In this document: piece by piece, positions 53,064 through 61,272 of the stretch
Numbering within the stretch: the stretch's first letter is position 1
Layout: every line of letters starts with the position of its first letter
DNA from: Clostridia bacterium
Lineage (GTDB): Bacteria > Bacillota > Clostridia > Oscillospirales > CAG-272
DNA length: 61,272 bases
Direction: 5' to 3'
NCBI GenBank assembly: GCA_017451915.1
Contig: JAFTNJ010000022.1
Coordinates: forward strand, 1 to 61,272
The notes under the pieces: generated by a model
Seen by the model: the letters and a program-made list of their open reading frames with translations, nothing else
What the model was told of the DNA's origin: nothing
Database searches by the model: none
Made by a program: the position numbers and the translations under genes

Positions 53064-54341
53064 ATGAGCCGATTGGAATTGACCTGTGAGGAATTACGGG
53101 AGCGCATTGGGCGCAATCACAGCCGACTGTTGGATCCCTATTACCAGATCGGTGAGATCTATCAACCGTTTGATGCCAAGTGGCCGGGGGACAAGGAGGG
53201 GAGAGCCCTGCTCGCCTTTGTCAACCACGCCAACATGACCGGCTTTGAAAATCCCTGTATGGAGCCCTTTTTGGAGCAATATCCCCAAAGGATCAACGAA
53301 AAGGGATATCTTGGCCCGATTGCAAAGGACGCTCTGTTTGAGCAACAGCTCTCGGGACACAGCTGGATGCTGCGCGGTCTTTGCGCCCACTATGAGCGCT
53401 ACCAAAACGAACGGTCTCTTTCCTACGCCAAGGACATCGTAAACGGACTGTTCCTGCCCACACGGGGGGCGTACGCCACCTATCCCATCCAACGGGACCA
53501 TTCGGAGGGCGGCGTTTCGGGGAACAGCATCGGCGTTTTGAACGGCTGGAGAATCTCCACCGACATTGGTTGCGCCTTTATGAGCATCGACGGTCTTTCT
53601 CACTACTACGTTCTCACAAAGGAGTGTGCGGTAAGGGATCTGTTGGACGAGATGATCGAGGTCTATTCCTCCATTGATAAAGAAAAACTCAAGGCCCAGA
53701 CCCACTGTACCCTCACCGCCGCCCGGGGTATGCTTCGCATGTACGGAGCCACCGGGGAGACGGGGTACCTGGACAAGGCCAAGAAGATCTACACGCTGTA
53801 CACCACCTCGGGCATGACCCTGACCTATCAGAATCTCAACTGGTGGGGACGTCCCGACAGTTGGACCGAGCCCTGCGCCATTGTGGATTCTCTGATCCTG
53901 GCGGGGGAGCTTTACCGCATTACGGGGGAGGCGTCGTATCGCCGTATGGCGGCGCGGATCTTTCACAACGGTCTGGCTTCGTCCCAACGTCCGGGCGGCG
54001 GCGCGGGCACCGACAGCCTGGTGCTGCAGGGACAGCCTTACCTGTTTCAAAAAAAGCCCGAGGCATATTTCTGCTGTACCATGCGTCTGGCCGAGGGCCT
54101 GCAATATGCCCTGGAGCATCGGGAGATGCTTTATGCCGAGTGTAGCGGCGTCCCCACGCGCGATGCCTATGGCCGCTACATGGACGGGGATATCCTCTAT
54201 GCCAAGCCGATTTATTCCGACGGAAGAGCAGGGGAGCTGTTGCCTTTGGTGAAATATTTCCGTCAAGACACCGCGGTAAGTGACACCTTGCGTCAGCAGA
54301 TTATTTTTGAAAACGAAGAAAAGGAAACAACGCTGTGTTAA
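53064..54341 (+). CDS. GH127-like glycosidase
   Basis: This 425-residue protein looks like an alpha-helical barrel related to beta-L-arabinofuranosidase (GH127). Residues TEPCAIVD near 272-279 and YFCCTMRL near 337-344 place Glu, Cys, Cys, Cys in the order of the zinc-Cys site of that family. It is shorter than most GH127 enzymes (about 600-660). It has no signal peptide. The start is two bases after the rhamnosidase stop and the stop overlaps the transporter start by seven bases, so the three genes are coupled. Confidence 0.75.
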   Translation: MSRLELTCEELRERIGRNHSRLLDPYYQIGEIYQPFDAKWPGDKEGRALLAFVNHANMTGFENPCMEPFLEQYPQRINEKGYLGPIAKDALFEQQLSGHSWMLRGLCAHYERYQNERSLSYAKDIVNGLFLPTRGAYATYPIQRDHSEGGVSGNSIGVLNGWRISTDIGCAFMSIDGLSHYYVLTKECAVRDLLDEMIEVYSSIDKEKLKAQTHCTLTAARGMLRMYGATGETGYLDKAKKIYTLYTTSGMTLTYQNLNWWGRPDSWTEPCAIVDSLILAGELYRITGEASYRRMAARIFHNGLASSQRPGGGAGTDSLVLQGQPYLFQKKPEAYFCCTMRLAEGLQYALEHREMLYAECSGVPTRDAYGRYMDGDILYAKPIYSDGRAGELLPLVKYFRQDTAVSDTLRQQIIFENEEKETTLC

Positions 54342-56053
54342 AACGATTTTTAAGCTATTACAAGCCTCACAAAAAGCTCTTTGCTTTGGATATGAGTGCC
54401 TCCCTGATCGTAGCACTCATCGGCATCATTTATCCCGTGGTCACCCGCTCCATGCTCAACGATCTCATTCCCAACCGTAAATACGAGCTGATCGTGTACG
54501 CCGGGGTTGGCGTGTTGCTCCTCTACCTGATCCGTATGCTTTTGAACTACTTCATTCAGTACCAGGGGCACATGATGGGCGTGCGAATGCAGGCCCAGAT
54601 GCGGAGCGACCTCTTCAACCATTTGGAAAAGCTGCCCTTCTCCTTCTACGATAAGCACGAAACGGGTAAGATCATGTCCCGCATGACCACCGATCTGTGG
54701 GAGGTGAGCGAGCTGGCCCACCACGGCCCCGAAAATCTGATCATTTGCAGCGTTTCGGTGGTGATCTCCTTTGCCTATCTCATTTCCATTGACCTCTGGC
54801 TTTCTCTCATCGTTTTTGCCTGCGTGCCCTTTTTGATCGCAGTGTCCCTCATTACCCGAAAGCGGATGCGGGATGCCTTTCAAAAAAGCCGTCAGTCGGA
54901 GGCCGAGATCAACGCCGCTCTGGAGAGCAGCGTTTCGGGCATTCGCGTAACCAAGGCCTTTACCAATGCCGAGAAGGAGGCCGAAAAATTTGAGGTGGGG
55001 AACGCCAAATTCCGTGAGGCACGCCGCGGTGCCTACAAGGCCATGGGGCAGTTCCATTCGGCCACCAGCTTTATTACCGACGTATTCAACGTGGTATTGC
55101 TGATCGCCGGCGGTCTGTTCATGTACCACGGAAAGATCAATTTTGCCGATTATTCCGCATTTATCGTATCGGTGAACCTGTTCCTCAACCCCGTCAATAC
55201 CCTGATCCGTTTTATGGAGCAATTCCAAAACGGAGCCGCGGGCTTTGAACGCTTTGTGGAGATTATGGATACTCCCCCCGAAATGGACGGCTCCCATGCT
55301 TCGGAGGTGGCTCGCCTGGAGGGACGTATTGAGTTTTGCGGCGTGACCTACGGCTACAACGAGGACCGCGACGTCCTGAAAAACGTGAATTTGAAGATCG
55401 AAGCCGGCAAGACCTTTGCCCTGGTCGGTCCCAGCGGCGGAGGTAAGACCACCATCTGTCATTTGATCCCCCACTTTTATAACGTGCAGGAAGGACAGAT
55501 CCTCATCGATGGCACCGACCTGCGGGAGATCACTCTGGAATCCCTGCGCCGCAACATCGGTATTGTTCAGCAGGATATTTATTTGTTCAACGCCAGCGTG
55601 CGGGATAATATTCTTTACGGACGGCTGGATGCCACCGAGGAGGAGGTCATCGAGGCGGCCAAGCGTGCCAACATTCATGAGTACATCCTCTCCATGGAGA
55701 ACGGCTATGATACCATCATCGGCGAGCGGGGTGTGCGCCTCTCGGGCGGACAAAAGCAGCGGTTGTGTATTGCCCGCGTATTTTTGAAGAATCCCCCCAT
55801 CCTGATCCTGGACGAGGCCACCAGTGCCCTGGACAACACCACCGAGATCCTGATCCAGCAGGCGCTGGACGAGCTGTGTAAGGGAAGAACCACCCTGGTG
55901 GTGGCGCATCGCCTCTCCACCATCAAGAATGCCGACGAAATTGCCGTCATTGCCGATGGCAAGATCCTGGAGCAGGGCGACCACGCCGCGCTGATTGCCA
56001 AGAACGGTATGTACGCCAAGCTTTATCAGCAGCAGTTCCGAGAAGAAGAGTAA
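54335..56053 (+). CDS. ABC exporter (fused permease/ATPase)
   Basis: This 572-residue half-transporter has six membrane segments in residues about 15-300 and an ATPase domain beginning near 335. Walker A is GPSGGGKTT near 364-372, the signature LSGGQKQR near 469-476 and Walker B ILILDEATSALD near 489-500. It fits MsbA/lipid or multidrug-type exporters. The start is GTG at 54335, inside the preceding gene, with AAGGAAAC upstream. The substrate is unknown. Only one half-transporter is present, so it probably acts as a homodimer. Confidence 0.9.
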   Translation: MLKRFLSYYKPHKKLFALDMSASLIVALIGIIYPVVTRSMLNDLIPNRKYELIVYAGVGVLLLYLIRMLLNYFIQYQGHMMGVRMQAQMRSDLFNHLEKLPFSFYDKHETGKIMSRMTTDLWEVSELAHHGPENLIICSVSVVISFAYLISIDLWLSLIVFACVPFLIAVSLITRKRMRDAFQKSRQSEAEINAALESSVSGIRVTKAFTNAEKEAEKFEVGNAKFREARRGAYKAMGQFHSATSFITDVFNVVLLIAGGLFMYHGKINFADYSAFIVSVNLFLNPVNTLIRFMEQFQNGAAGFERFVEIMDTPPEMDGSHASEVARLEGRIEFCGVTYGYNEDRDVLKNVNLKIEAGKTFALVGPSGGGKTTICHLIPHFYNVQEGQILIDGTDLREITLESLRRNIGIVQQDIYLFNASVRDNILYGRLDATEEEVIEAAKRANIHEYILSMENGYDTIIGERGVRLSGGQKQRLCIARVFLKNPPILILDEATSALDNTTEILIQQALDELCKGRTTLVVAHRLSTIKNADEIAVIADGKILEQGDHAALIAKNGMYAKLYQQQFREEE

Positions 56054-56067
56054 GTCACCAAAACATC

Positions 56068-56112
56068 AAAGCAGCGACGCTCCCGACTTTGGTCGGAAAC
56101 GTCGCTGCTTTT
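56068..56112. terminator. Bidirectional intrinsic terminator
   Basis: AAAGCAGCGACG and CGTCGCTGCTTT flank a loop that contains a further small stem; the run of T is present on both strands. It separates the convergent transporter and isomerase genes. Confidence 0.85.
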
Positions 56113-56125
56113 GCGTGGAAAAGAT

Positions 56126-57067
56126 TTATTTCGTCTGTAATTCGTTGCGGAAATAGTCGCCAATCTTATGGATGGTGTCCAGAAAGACCGGAACCAACGG
56201 CGCGGGCAGTCGTTTTCCGCTGTACTGTGCAAAGGTTTCAAAGCTCAGATCCCCCGCGTAGCCGATGCGCTTCAGCTCGTTGAGAAAATCCTCCCAGAAG
56301 ATCGAGCCCGCATAGGGCATCAGATGGCTGTCGGCCTTTTGATCGTTGTCGTGAATGTGAAGCGCGATAATGCGGTTCCCAAGGATTGGAATAAAGGTGC
56401 GCAGACTCTTGCGGAGCAGATTGACGTGCCCCGTGTCCAGACAGAAGCCGAAGCAGGTCTGCCCGGCTTGCTCGTTCAGGCGGTCCACCCATGTGGCGGC
56501 CTCGTAGGGATTGGAGCAAACGCCCTCCCAGTAGTCGGCCCCCAGACGCTTGGGACCCGAAAAGAGATTTTCCAAACAAACGGTAACGTTTCCAACCTCC
56601 TGCAGCACCGGGATCAAACTGCCGTAGAGCCGCATATTCAGCATCTCGTAACGCTCCAGCGTCATGTCGGGTTCCCCTTCCACCATGGAGATGCCGTGAA
56701 TGATCAGGCGAGGGCAGCCCACCGCCGAGCAAAAGCGGATCATGGATTGGTAGATGGAGATGGCGTAGTCCAAAACATCCTCCCGATAGGGAACGTAGGC
56801 ACCAAAGGGGGCGTGAGCCTGGGAGATGACCAGGCCGTTTTGGCGGATGTGGGAAAGCTCTTCCTCATAATGCTCCAGAATCTCCGGCAACGATTTTTCA
56901 AAGACACAAAGGTCCTTCAGCTCCGAGGCTGCGGTAACCACTTTAAATTTCCAGGCCTTGTCCAGATTCCAGTCAATGGCTTCAAAGCCGGCTTCTTTGA
57001 TCATGCGGTAGGCATTTTCGATGCCAAAGCGCTCCACCAGATTTTCGGATTGAATACAGAGTTTCAT
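56126..57067 (-). CDS. Sugar phosphate isomerase/epimerase-like TIM barrel protein
   Basis: This 313-residue protein has the xylose-isomerase-like (AP endonuclease 2 family) pattern. Metal or substrate residues are suggested by VCLENL near 166-171, CLDTGHVNL near 207-215, IALHIHDND near 236-244 and LSFETFAQ near 284-291. Such enzymes isomerise or epimerise sugars in catabolism. AAAGGAC lies upstream of the start and a promoter is at 57100-57128. It is convergent with the rhamnosidase cluster and may act on its products. Confidence 0.88.
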   Translation of the reverse strand: MKLCIQSENLVERFGIENAYRMIKEAGFEAIDWNLDKAWKFKVVTAASELKDLCVFEKSLPEILEHYEEELSHIRQNGLVISQAHAPFGAYVPYREDVLDYAISIYQSMIRFCSAVGCPRLIIHGISMVEGEPDMTLERYEMLNMRLYGSLIPVLQEVGNVTVCLENLFSGPKRLGADYWEGVCSNPYEAATWVDRLNEQAGQTCFGFCLDTGHVNLLRKSLRTFIPILGNRIIALHIHDNDQKADSHLMPYAGSIFWEDFLNELKRIGYAGDLSFETFAQYSGKRLPAPLVPVFLDTIHKIGDYFRNELQTK

Positions 57068-57099
57068 AGGAGAGAGTCCTTTCTGATTTTGATGTTCCT

Positions 57100-57128
57100 A
57101 TTTTAGCACAGACGGTGGAGAAAATCAA
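57100..57128 (-). promoter_or_regulatory. Promoter of the isomerase gene
   Basis: On the minus strand TTGATT (57128-57123) and TAAAAT (57105-57100) with a 17-base spacer. Confidence 0.7.
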
Positions 57129-57174
57129 GAAAAAGGGAATAAAAAAATAAAATAAAGAAAATACTAAAAAGGAC

Positions 57175-57203
57175 TTGACAAAGTGAAAAAGGTGTGATAT
57201 AAT
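57175..57203 (+). promoter_or_regulatory. Consensus promoter of the tRNA pair
   Basis: TTGACA at 57175-57180 and TATAAT at 57198-57203 with a 17-base spacer, 33 bases before tRNA-Leu. Confidence 0.92.
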
Positions 57204-57235
57204 AAGTGATGCGAACCGATGGGGAGCGAATTCTT

Positions 57236-57324
57236 GCCGGTGTGGCGGAACTGGCAGACGCCCGGGACTTAAAATCCCGTGATGCGAAAGCATCGTACCG
57301 GTTCGATCCCGGTCACCGGCACCA
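57236..57324 (+). tRNA. tRNA-Leu (anticodon TAA)
   Basis: The acceptor arms are GCCGGTG and CACCGGC, with discriminator A and an encoded CCA at 57322-57324. The anticodon loop is CTTAAAA, giving TAA and hence leucine. A long variable arm (GATGCGAAAGCATC) is visible, as expected for a class II tRNA. The total is 89 bases. It is the first of two tRNAs from the promoter at 57175. Confidence 0.96.
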
Positions 57325-57358
57325 CGTTTGTGGTAAAGGGAAGGGAAAAAACAAATAT

Positions 57359-57436
<78 letters not shown>

Positions 57437-57443
57437 AATAAGG

Positions 57444-57485
57444 AACAGTAGATTGATACAATCGTATCGACCTACTGTTTTCTTT
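57444..57485 (+). terminator. Intrinsic terminator of the tRNA pair
   Basis: AACAGTAG (57444-57451) pairs with CTACTGTT (57472-57479) and is followed by TTCTTTTT. Confidence 0.8.
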
Positions 57486-57596
57486 TTATCGTTAAAAACT
57501 GACCCAAAGTCCTTGTAAATCAAGGGCTTTTTTGCTTTGGTGGTGCATTTCGGTATATGCGGTGCCTGTATCTTGTACTTCGGATGCCTCAAAATG

Positions 57597-57632
57597 CAAA
57601 AAAGCACTACTCCCCACCAAGGTGTAGTGCCT
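57597..57632 (-). terminator. Intrinsic terminator of the Sel1-repeat gene
   Basis: On the minus strand GCACTAC pairs with GTAGTGC and is followed by a run of six T. It lies about 115 bases past the stop codon. Confidence 0.75.
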
Positions 57633-57744
57633 TCCTATCGTTAAAAGACCGCTATTCGTTAAAAGGCTGATAATGCTTTTTAGTGACAGATTTTCTTATC
57701 GTTATTTCGAGATATTGTAATATTTAGCAATGTGTAAGATTATT

Positions 57745-60700
57745 TTAAAATTTCTTTGAGACCGTAACACTGATCGATTGCAATTTTTTCTCACTATTCT
57801 GGTATACGACGGTAACGATCATTTCAACATTTTCCTCATATAAATTTGTCGGAATATCGAAAGAAGTTATACTTTTACGCAATGTCGATAGCTTATGCTC
57901 ATGTTGAGCGTTTTTACCCTTTATTTTTGCAGTGACGCTATATATTTCTAAATCTTTTGGGTTTTCAATTGATACGTCCAGACGGAAATTTAGCATGGAA
58001 GTCTTTTTGAAAAAGCCCTTAGTGAAAAAACCATTGCCATCCAAAAGAGCTGCTGTTAACGTTAGATTTTTATCAGCAACAATCTCCTTTTCCCTTCGTT
58101 GCTTTACGCGGTTATCATCGTAGCAACCTAAAATTCCTTTTATTCTTTCCTCAGCCTTGAGAGACCATGCCCTTGCCTTTTCACTTGGTTGCACGCCGGC
58201 AATAGCTTCGTAACAATCTAACATAAACTTAGCACTCTCCTGTCCTTGTTTTGCTGCCTTAGTAAACCACTCTACGGCCTTTTCACAAGATTGTTCTATA
58301 CCATTCCCATTAAGATAACACGTAGCTAAACAATACTGGGCCTCCGCGTTTCCTTTCTTAGCTGCCTTGGTATACCATTCTGCCGCCTTTCTATGTGATT
58401 GCTCTACGCCCTTGCCATATTCATAGCAACATGCTAAATTAAACTGAGCTTCCGCATGTCCTTTCTCCGCTGCCTTGGTATACCACTTTGCCGCCTCTTC
58501 GTATGATTGCTCTATGCCTTCGCCATGTTCATAGAACACAGCTATATCAAACTGAGCAGTCGCATGTCCTTGCTGCGCCGCCTTGATATACCACTCCAAC
58601 GCTTTTTTATGAGATTTCTCTACGCCTTCGCCTTTTTCATAGAACAAAGCTAATTCATACTGAGCTTTTGAATATCCCTGTTGAGCTGCCTTGGTACACC
58701 ATTCTGCTGCCTTTTCATACGATTTCTCTACTTCATAGCACAAAGCTAATTCATACTGAGCTTCCATATGTCCTTGTTGCGCCGCCTTGGTATACCACTC
58801 TACAGCCTTTTTTAATGACCACTCTACGCCTTTACCCCTTTGGTAGCACAAAGCTAAATTATACTGAGCGTTTGCATCTCCTTGTTCAGCAGCTTTGATA
58901 TACAACTCTGCTGCCTTTTCATGCAAATTCTCTAAGCCCTTGCCATATTCATAGCTCTCTGCTGTCTCAATACTATAATTTTTAGCTGTAGCGAGTAGTG
59001 AATCCAACGTAGACTGAGCTTCCGCATGTCCTTGCTTTGCCGCCTTGGTATACCACTCTATAGCCTTTTCGTATGATTGCTCTACGCCACGGCCATATTC
59101 ATAGTAGGAACCTAAATGAAACTGAGCTCCTGCATGTCCTTGCTCTGCTGCCTTAGCAAACCACTTTGCAGCCTTTTCATCATCATCCAATAAATAGCAC
59201 AAACCTAAATTAAACTGAGCTTTTACGTGTCCTTGCGCAGCCGCCTTAGTATACCACTCTATAGCCTTTTCCTCTGATTCCTCTACGCCTTCGCCATGTT
59301 CATAGCACAAAGCTAAATCAAACTGAGCTTCCGCATGTCCTTGCTCTGCTGCCTTGGTATACCAATTTACAGCCTTTTTATGAGATTGCTCTACACCCTG
59401 ACCATAATAATAGCACAAAGCTAAACTAAACTGAATGTCTGAATCCCCTTTCTCTGCCTCCTTGATATACCACGCTATCACTTTTTTATAGGATGGATCT
59501 TCACTTTCGCAATGCCACAGACACAAATTATCATGAGATTCTGTATCGCCTTGGTCCGCCGCCTTGATGTACCACTCTGCCGCTTTTTCGTACGATTGCC
59601 TTACGCCTACGCCATCGTAATAGCACCATGCTAGATTACGCTGAGCGTTCACATGTCCTTGCTCCGCGGCTTTGGCATACCATTCCACCGCTTTTTCCTT
59701 CGATTCTTCTATACCTTTACCGTTATCATAGCACCAAGCCAAAACAAACTGAGAAGTCACATGTCCTTGTTCCGCTGCTTTAGTATACCACTCTACCGCT
59801 TTTTCAAATGATTTTTCTGTACCTATACCATTATAATAGCACCCAGCCAAATTAAACTGAGAAGTCACATGTCCTTGCTCAGCTGCTTTAGTATACCACT
59901 CTACCGCTTTTTCAAATGATTTTTCTATACCTAGACCATTATAATAGCAAAAAGCCAAATTAAACTGAGAAGCCACATGTCCTTGCTCAGCTGCTTTAGT
60001 AAACCACTCCACCGCCTTTTCAACCGATTTATCTACACCTTCGCCATTGTAATGGCACAAAGCCAAATAATACTGTGAAGTCACATGTCCTTGCTCAGCT
60101 GCTTTAGTATACCACTCTACCGCCTTTTCAACCGATTTATCTACACCTTCGCCATTGTAATAGCATACCGCTAAATTGTATTGAGCCTCCGAATCTCCTT
60201 GCGATGCAGCCATGGCATACCATTTTGCCGCCTCTTCATGCGATTGTTTTACACCCGTGCCATTTTTATAACAAATGGCTAAATTAAATTGAGCATCCAC
60301 ATTCCCTTGCTCTGCTGACCTGATATACCATTCTACCGCTTTTTCATATGATTGCGCTATACCTTCTCCATTTTCATAGCAGGTAGCCAAAATAACCTGA
60401 GCTTTTGCATCTCCTTGCTCCGCAGCCTTGGTGAACCATTTTATCGCCTGTTCATGCGATTGCCTTACGCCTACGCCATCGTAATAGCACCATGCTAGAT
60501 TACGCTGAGCGTTCACATGTCCTTGCTCCGCGGCTTTGGCATACCATTCCACCGCTTTTTCCTTCGATTCTTCTATACCTTCACCGTTATCATAGCACCA
60601 TGCTAAACTACTCTGTGCATTCGCATATCCTTGCTCTGCTGCTTTAGTATACCACTCTACCGCTTTTTCATCGGACTTTTTTACACCATAGCCATAATAG

Positions 60701-60954
60701 AACATTGATCCGATGATCCATTGAGCATATACATCCTCATTTTCTGCGAGGCACATTATACCTTGGTAATGTTCAGTAAAAATCCGAGCTGCTTTTTCTT
60801 TATCCTTTTCCACGAAATAACCTTGATCATAGAACACGCCTATACCATAAAAGCATCTTTCATCCCCGGCTTCTGCCCCATTTTTATATAATTCAAATGC
60901 TTCTTGGTACTTGCTGTTTTCTTGGTAGGATCTCGCTTCGATGTAATAATTCAT
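57745..60954 (-). CDS. Large Sel1-repeat protein
   Basis: This is a 1069-residue protein of about two dozen Sel1-like repeats of 36 residues (consensus AVEWYTKAAEQGHxxAQFNLAxCYYNGEGVxxS). Sel1 repeats are TPR-like alpha-solenoids that bind proteins. The last 110 residues form a separate beta-like domain (LTAALLDGNGFFTKGFFKKTSMLNFRL onward). It has no signal peptide or membrane segment. A CDS of lower GC than its neighbours suggests acquisition. Two exact 125-base repeats (59593-59717 and 60457-60581) show recent internal duplication or conversion. The start at 60954 follows AAGGAG; the frame is open further upstream without a site. Confidence 0.9.
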   Translation of the reverse strand: MNYYIEARSYQENSKYQEAFELYKNGAEAGDERCFYGIGVFYDQGYFVEKDKEKAARIFTEHYQGIMCLAENEDVYAQWIIGSMFYYGYGVKKSDEKAVEWYTKAAEQGYANAQSSLAWCYDNGEGIEESKEKAVEWYAKAAEQGHVNAQRNLAWCYYDGVGVRQSHEQAIKWFTKAAEQGDAKAQVILATCYENGEGIAQSYEKAVEWYIRSAEQGNVDAQFNLAICYKNGTGVKQSHEEAAKWYAMAASQGDSEAQYNLAVCYYNGEGVDKSVEKAVEWYTKAAEQGHVTSQYYLALCHYNGEGVDKSVEKAVEWFTKAAEQGHVASQFNLAFCYYNGLGIEKSFEKAVEWYTKAAEQGHVTSQFNLAGCYYNGIGTEKSFEKAVEWYTKAAEQGHVTSQFVLAWCYDNGKGIEESKEKAVEWYAKAAEQGHVNAQRNLAWCYYDGVGVRQSYEKAAEWYIKAADQGDTESHDNLCLWHCESEDPSYKKVIAWYIKEAEKGDSDIQFSLALCYYYGQGVEQSHKKAVNWYTKAAEQGHAEAQFDLALCYEHGEGVEESEEKAIEWYTKAAAQGHVKAQFNLGLCYLLDDDEKAAKWFAKAAEQGHAGAQFHLGSYYEYGRGVEQSYEKAIEWYTKAAKQGHAEAQSTLDSLLATAKNYSIETAESYEYGKGLENLHEKAAELYIKAAEQGDANAQYNLALCYQRGKGVEWSLKKAVEWYTKAAQQGHMEAQYELALCYEVEKSYEKAAEWCTKAAQQGYSKAQYELALFYEKGEGVEKSHKKALEWYIKAAQQGHATAQFDIAVFYEHGEGIEQSYEEAAKWYTKAAEKGHAEAQFNLACCYEYGKGVEQSHRKAAEWYTKAAKKGNAEAQYCLATCYLNGNGIEQSCEKAVEWFTKAAKQGQESAKFMLDCYEAIAGVQPSEKARAWSLKAEERIKGILGCYDDNRVKQRREKEIVADKNLTLTAALLDGNGFFTKGFFKKTSMLNFRLDVSIENPKDLEIYSVTAKIKGKNAQHEHKLSTLRKSITSFDIPTNLYEENVEMIVTVVYQNSEKKLQSISVTVSKKF
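59593..59717. repeat. 125-bp exact internal repeat, copy 1 (Sel1 gene)
   Basis: The sequence at 59593-59717 is identical to 60457-60581 and resumes identity for about 18 bases after one mismatch. It covers just over one 108-base repeat unit. Confidence 0.85.
60457..60581. repeat. 125-bp exact internal repeat, copy 2 (Sel1 gene)
   Basis: This is the second copy of the 125-base identical segment, 864 bases (eight repeat units of 108) from the first. Confidence 0.85.
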
Positions 60955-61072
60955 AATTGCACTCCTTATAAATTGAATTTTTTCAACCGTATTCAAATAA
61001 TCCCGTTCCTTATTTGTTGAAAAACATTTTTGCTTTCTATTGACGGTCAAAGTTATTTTGATATTTTAAAGT

Positions 61073-61101
61073 ATTATATCACACTTTTATAAATTTTTCA
61101 A
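61073..61101 (-). promoter_or_regulatory. Promoter of the Sel1-repeat gene
   Basis: On the minus strand TTGAAA (61101-61096) and TATAAT (61078-61073) with a 17-base spacer, about 120 bases before the start codon. Confidence 0.7.
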
Positions 61102-61182
61102 TACATTCACGCAAAAAGAGCCGACTGTTACATGTTGTGTTACAATAGAAGTGAGACTGAAAGTAAAAAAAGAATAGAAAAA

Positions 61183-61245
61183 GTGATTGAGTTCTGTTAA
61201 AATAAAGTCACCACAACTCAAACCTAACAGAAAGGACTCAATCAC
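61183..61245 (+). repeat. Long inverted repeat before a possible transposase
   Basis: GTGATTGAGT (61183-61192) pairs with ACTCAATCAC (61236-61245), and an inner CTGTTA (61194-61199) pairs with TAACAG (61225-61230). The hairpin lies directly before a start codon, as at the ends of some insertion sequences. Confidence 0.6.
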
Positions 61246-61248
61246 TTC

Positions 61249-61272
61249 ATGAAACATTATACCACAAATAAA
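61249..61272 (+). CDS. Partial gene, possible transposase start
   Basis: ATG at 61249 opens a frame of eight codons (MKHYTTNK) that runs off the window. GAAAGGAC lies 13 bases upstream. The long inverted repeat just before it makes an insertion-sequence transposase plausible, but eight residues cannot be assigned. Confidence 0.35.

Larger units (their letters stand above)
57437..57744. other. Gap between tRNAs and the Sel1 gene
   Basis: This gap of 308 bases has no supported gene. It contains the tRNA terminator, a second hairpin CCTTG/CAAGG with a T-run near 57512-57536, and the terminator of the Sel1 gene at 57597-57632. TCGTTAAAA occurs three times (near 57488, 57638 and 57654). Confidence 0.6.

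Noticed and set aside
50684-53116. An 810-codon open frame on the minus strand across the rhamnosidase gene
   Set aside because: GH78 motifs and RBS support the plus strand; the minus frame has no family features.
57745-60954. 108-base periodic repeats read as a possible CRISPR or satellite array
   Set aside because: The repeats are coding, in frame and degenerate, and encode Sel1 units; no spacer-repeat pattern exists.

Overview
The window (about 61 kb, mostly GC-rich with AT-rich intergenic spaces) reads as chromosome of a low-profile member of the Clostridia, most likely an uncultured gut Oscillospirales or Christensenellales-type bacterium. This is inferred from strong AGGAGG ribosome-binding sites, many perfect TTGACA-17-TATAAT promoters, and clostridial gene orders such as gdpP-rplI-dnaB-tilS-hpt-ftsH and yerC-methyltransferase-hslO. 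I could not run a search, so family names rest on motifs and remembered protein families.

Layout. 0-5 kb: a structured non-coding stretch with a terminator, an XRE regulator convergent with a two-gene ABC exporter, and a sigma factor with a long C-terminal extension, flanked by two near-identical terminator palindromes. 5-7 kb: yerC, a methyltransferase and hslO (Hsp33) as one leftward operon. 7-11 kb: a rightward group with a membrane protein, a DUF5685-type protein, two paralogous J-domain/TPR proteins with Cys-rich tails (one lacking HPD) and a membrane protein. 11-20 kb: two leftward membrane proteins (one MgtC), a GH2 glycosidase with an MIF-like tautomerase, a lipoprotein with two tandem SGNH hydrolase domains, rnhA, an E2-like acyltransferase and a DUF2500 protein. 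20-32 kb: an ABC-2 transporter operon, then the housekeeping block gdpP, rplI, dnaB, tilS, hpt, ftsH and a phosphoribosyltransferase-like gene.

32-41 kb: a P-II-like/DUF1538 pair, a CorC-type ion transporter behind a long leader with an intrinsic attenuator, a sodium-pump beta subunit (oadB type) with a tiny 52-residue gamma-like partner but no alpha or biotin subunit, a Na+/Ca2+ antiporter, and an ECF sigma/anti-sigma pair. 41-46 kb: a polar amino-acid ABC importer whose binding protein appears circularly permuted, a DUF1015 protein and a PHP-domain protein. 46-50 kb: a HAD phosphatase, the TldD/TldE pair and a second XRE regulator. 50-57 kb: a carbohydrate island (GH78 rhamnosidase, GH127-like glycosidase, ABC exporter, sugar isomerase). 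57 kb to the end: tRNA-Leu and initiator tRNA-Met, then a low-GC gene for a protein of about 24 Sel1 repeats, and the first codons of a possible transposase.

The most unusual observations are the circularly permuted binding protein (42658-43557), the DUF5685/J-domain cluster with Cys-rich tails and Asp-rich helices (7958-10112), the attenuator-bearing leader before the CorC-type gene (34644-34894), the sigma factor with a large unknown C-terminal region, and the incomplete sodium-pump operon. No CRISPR array or rRNA was seen.
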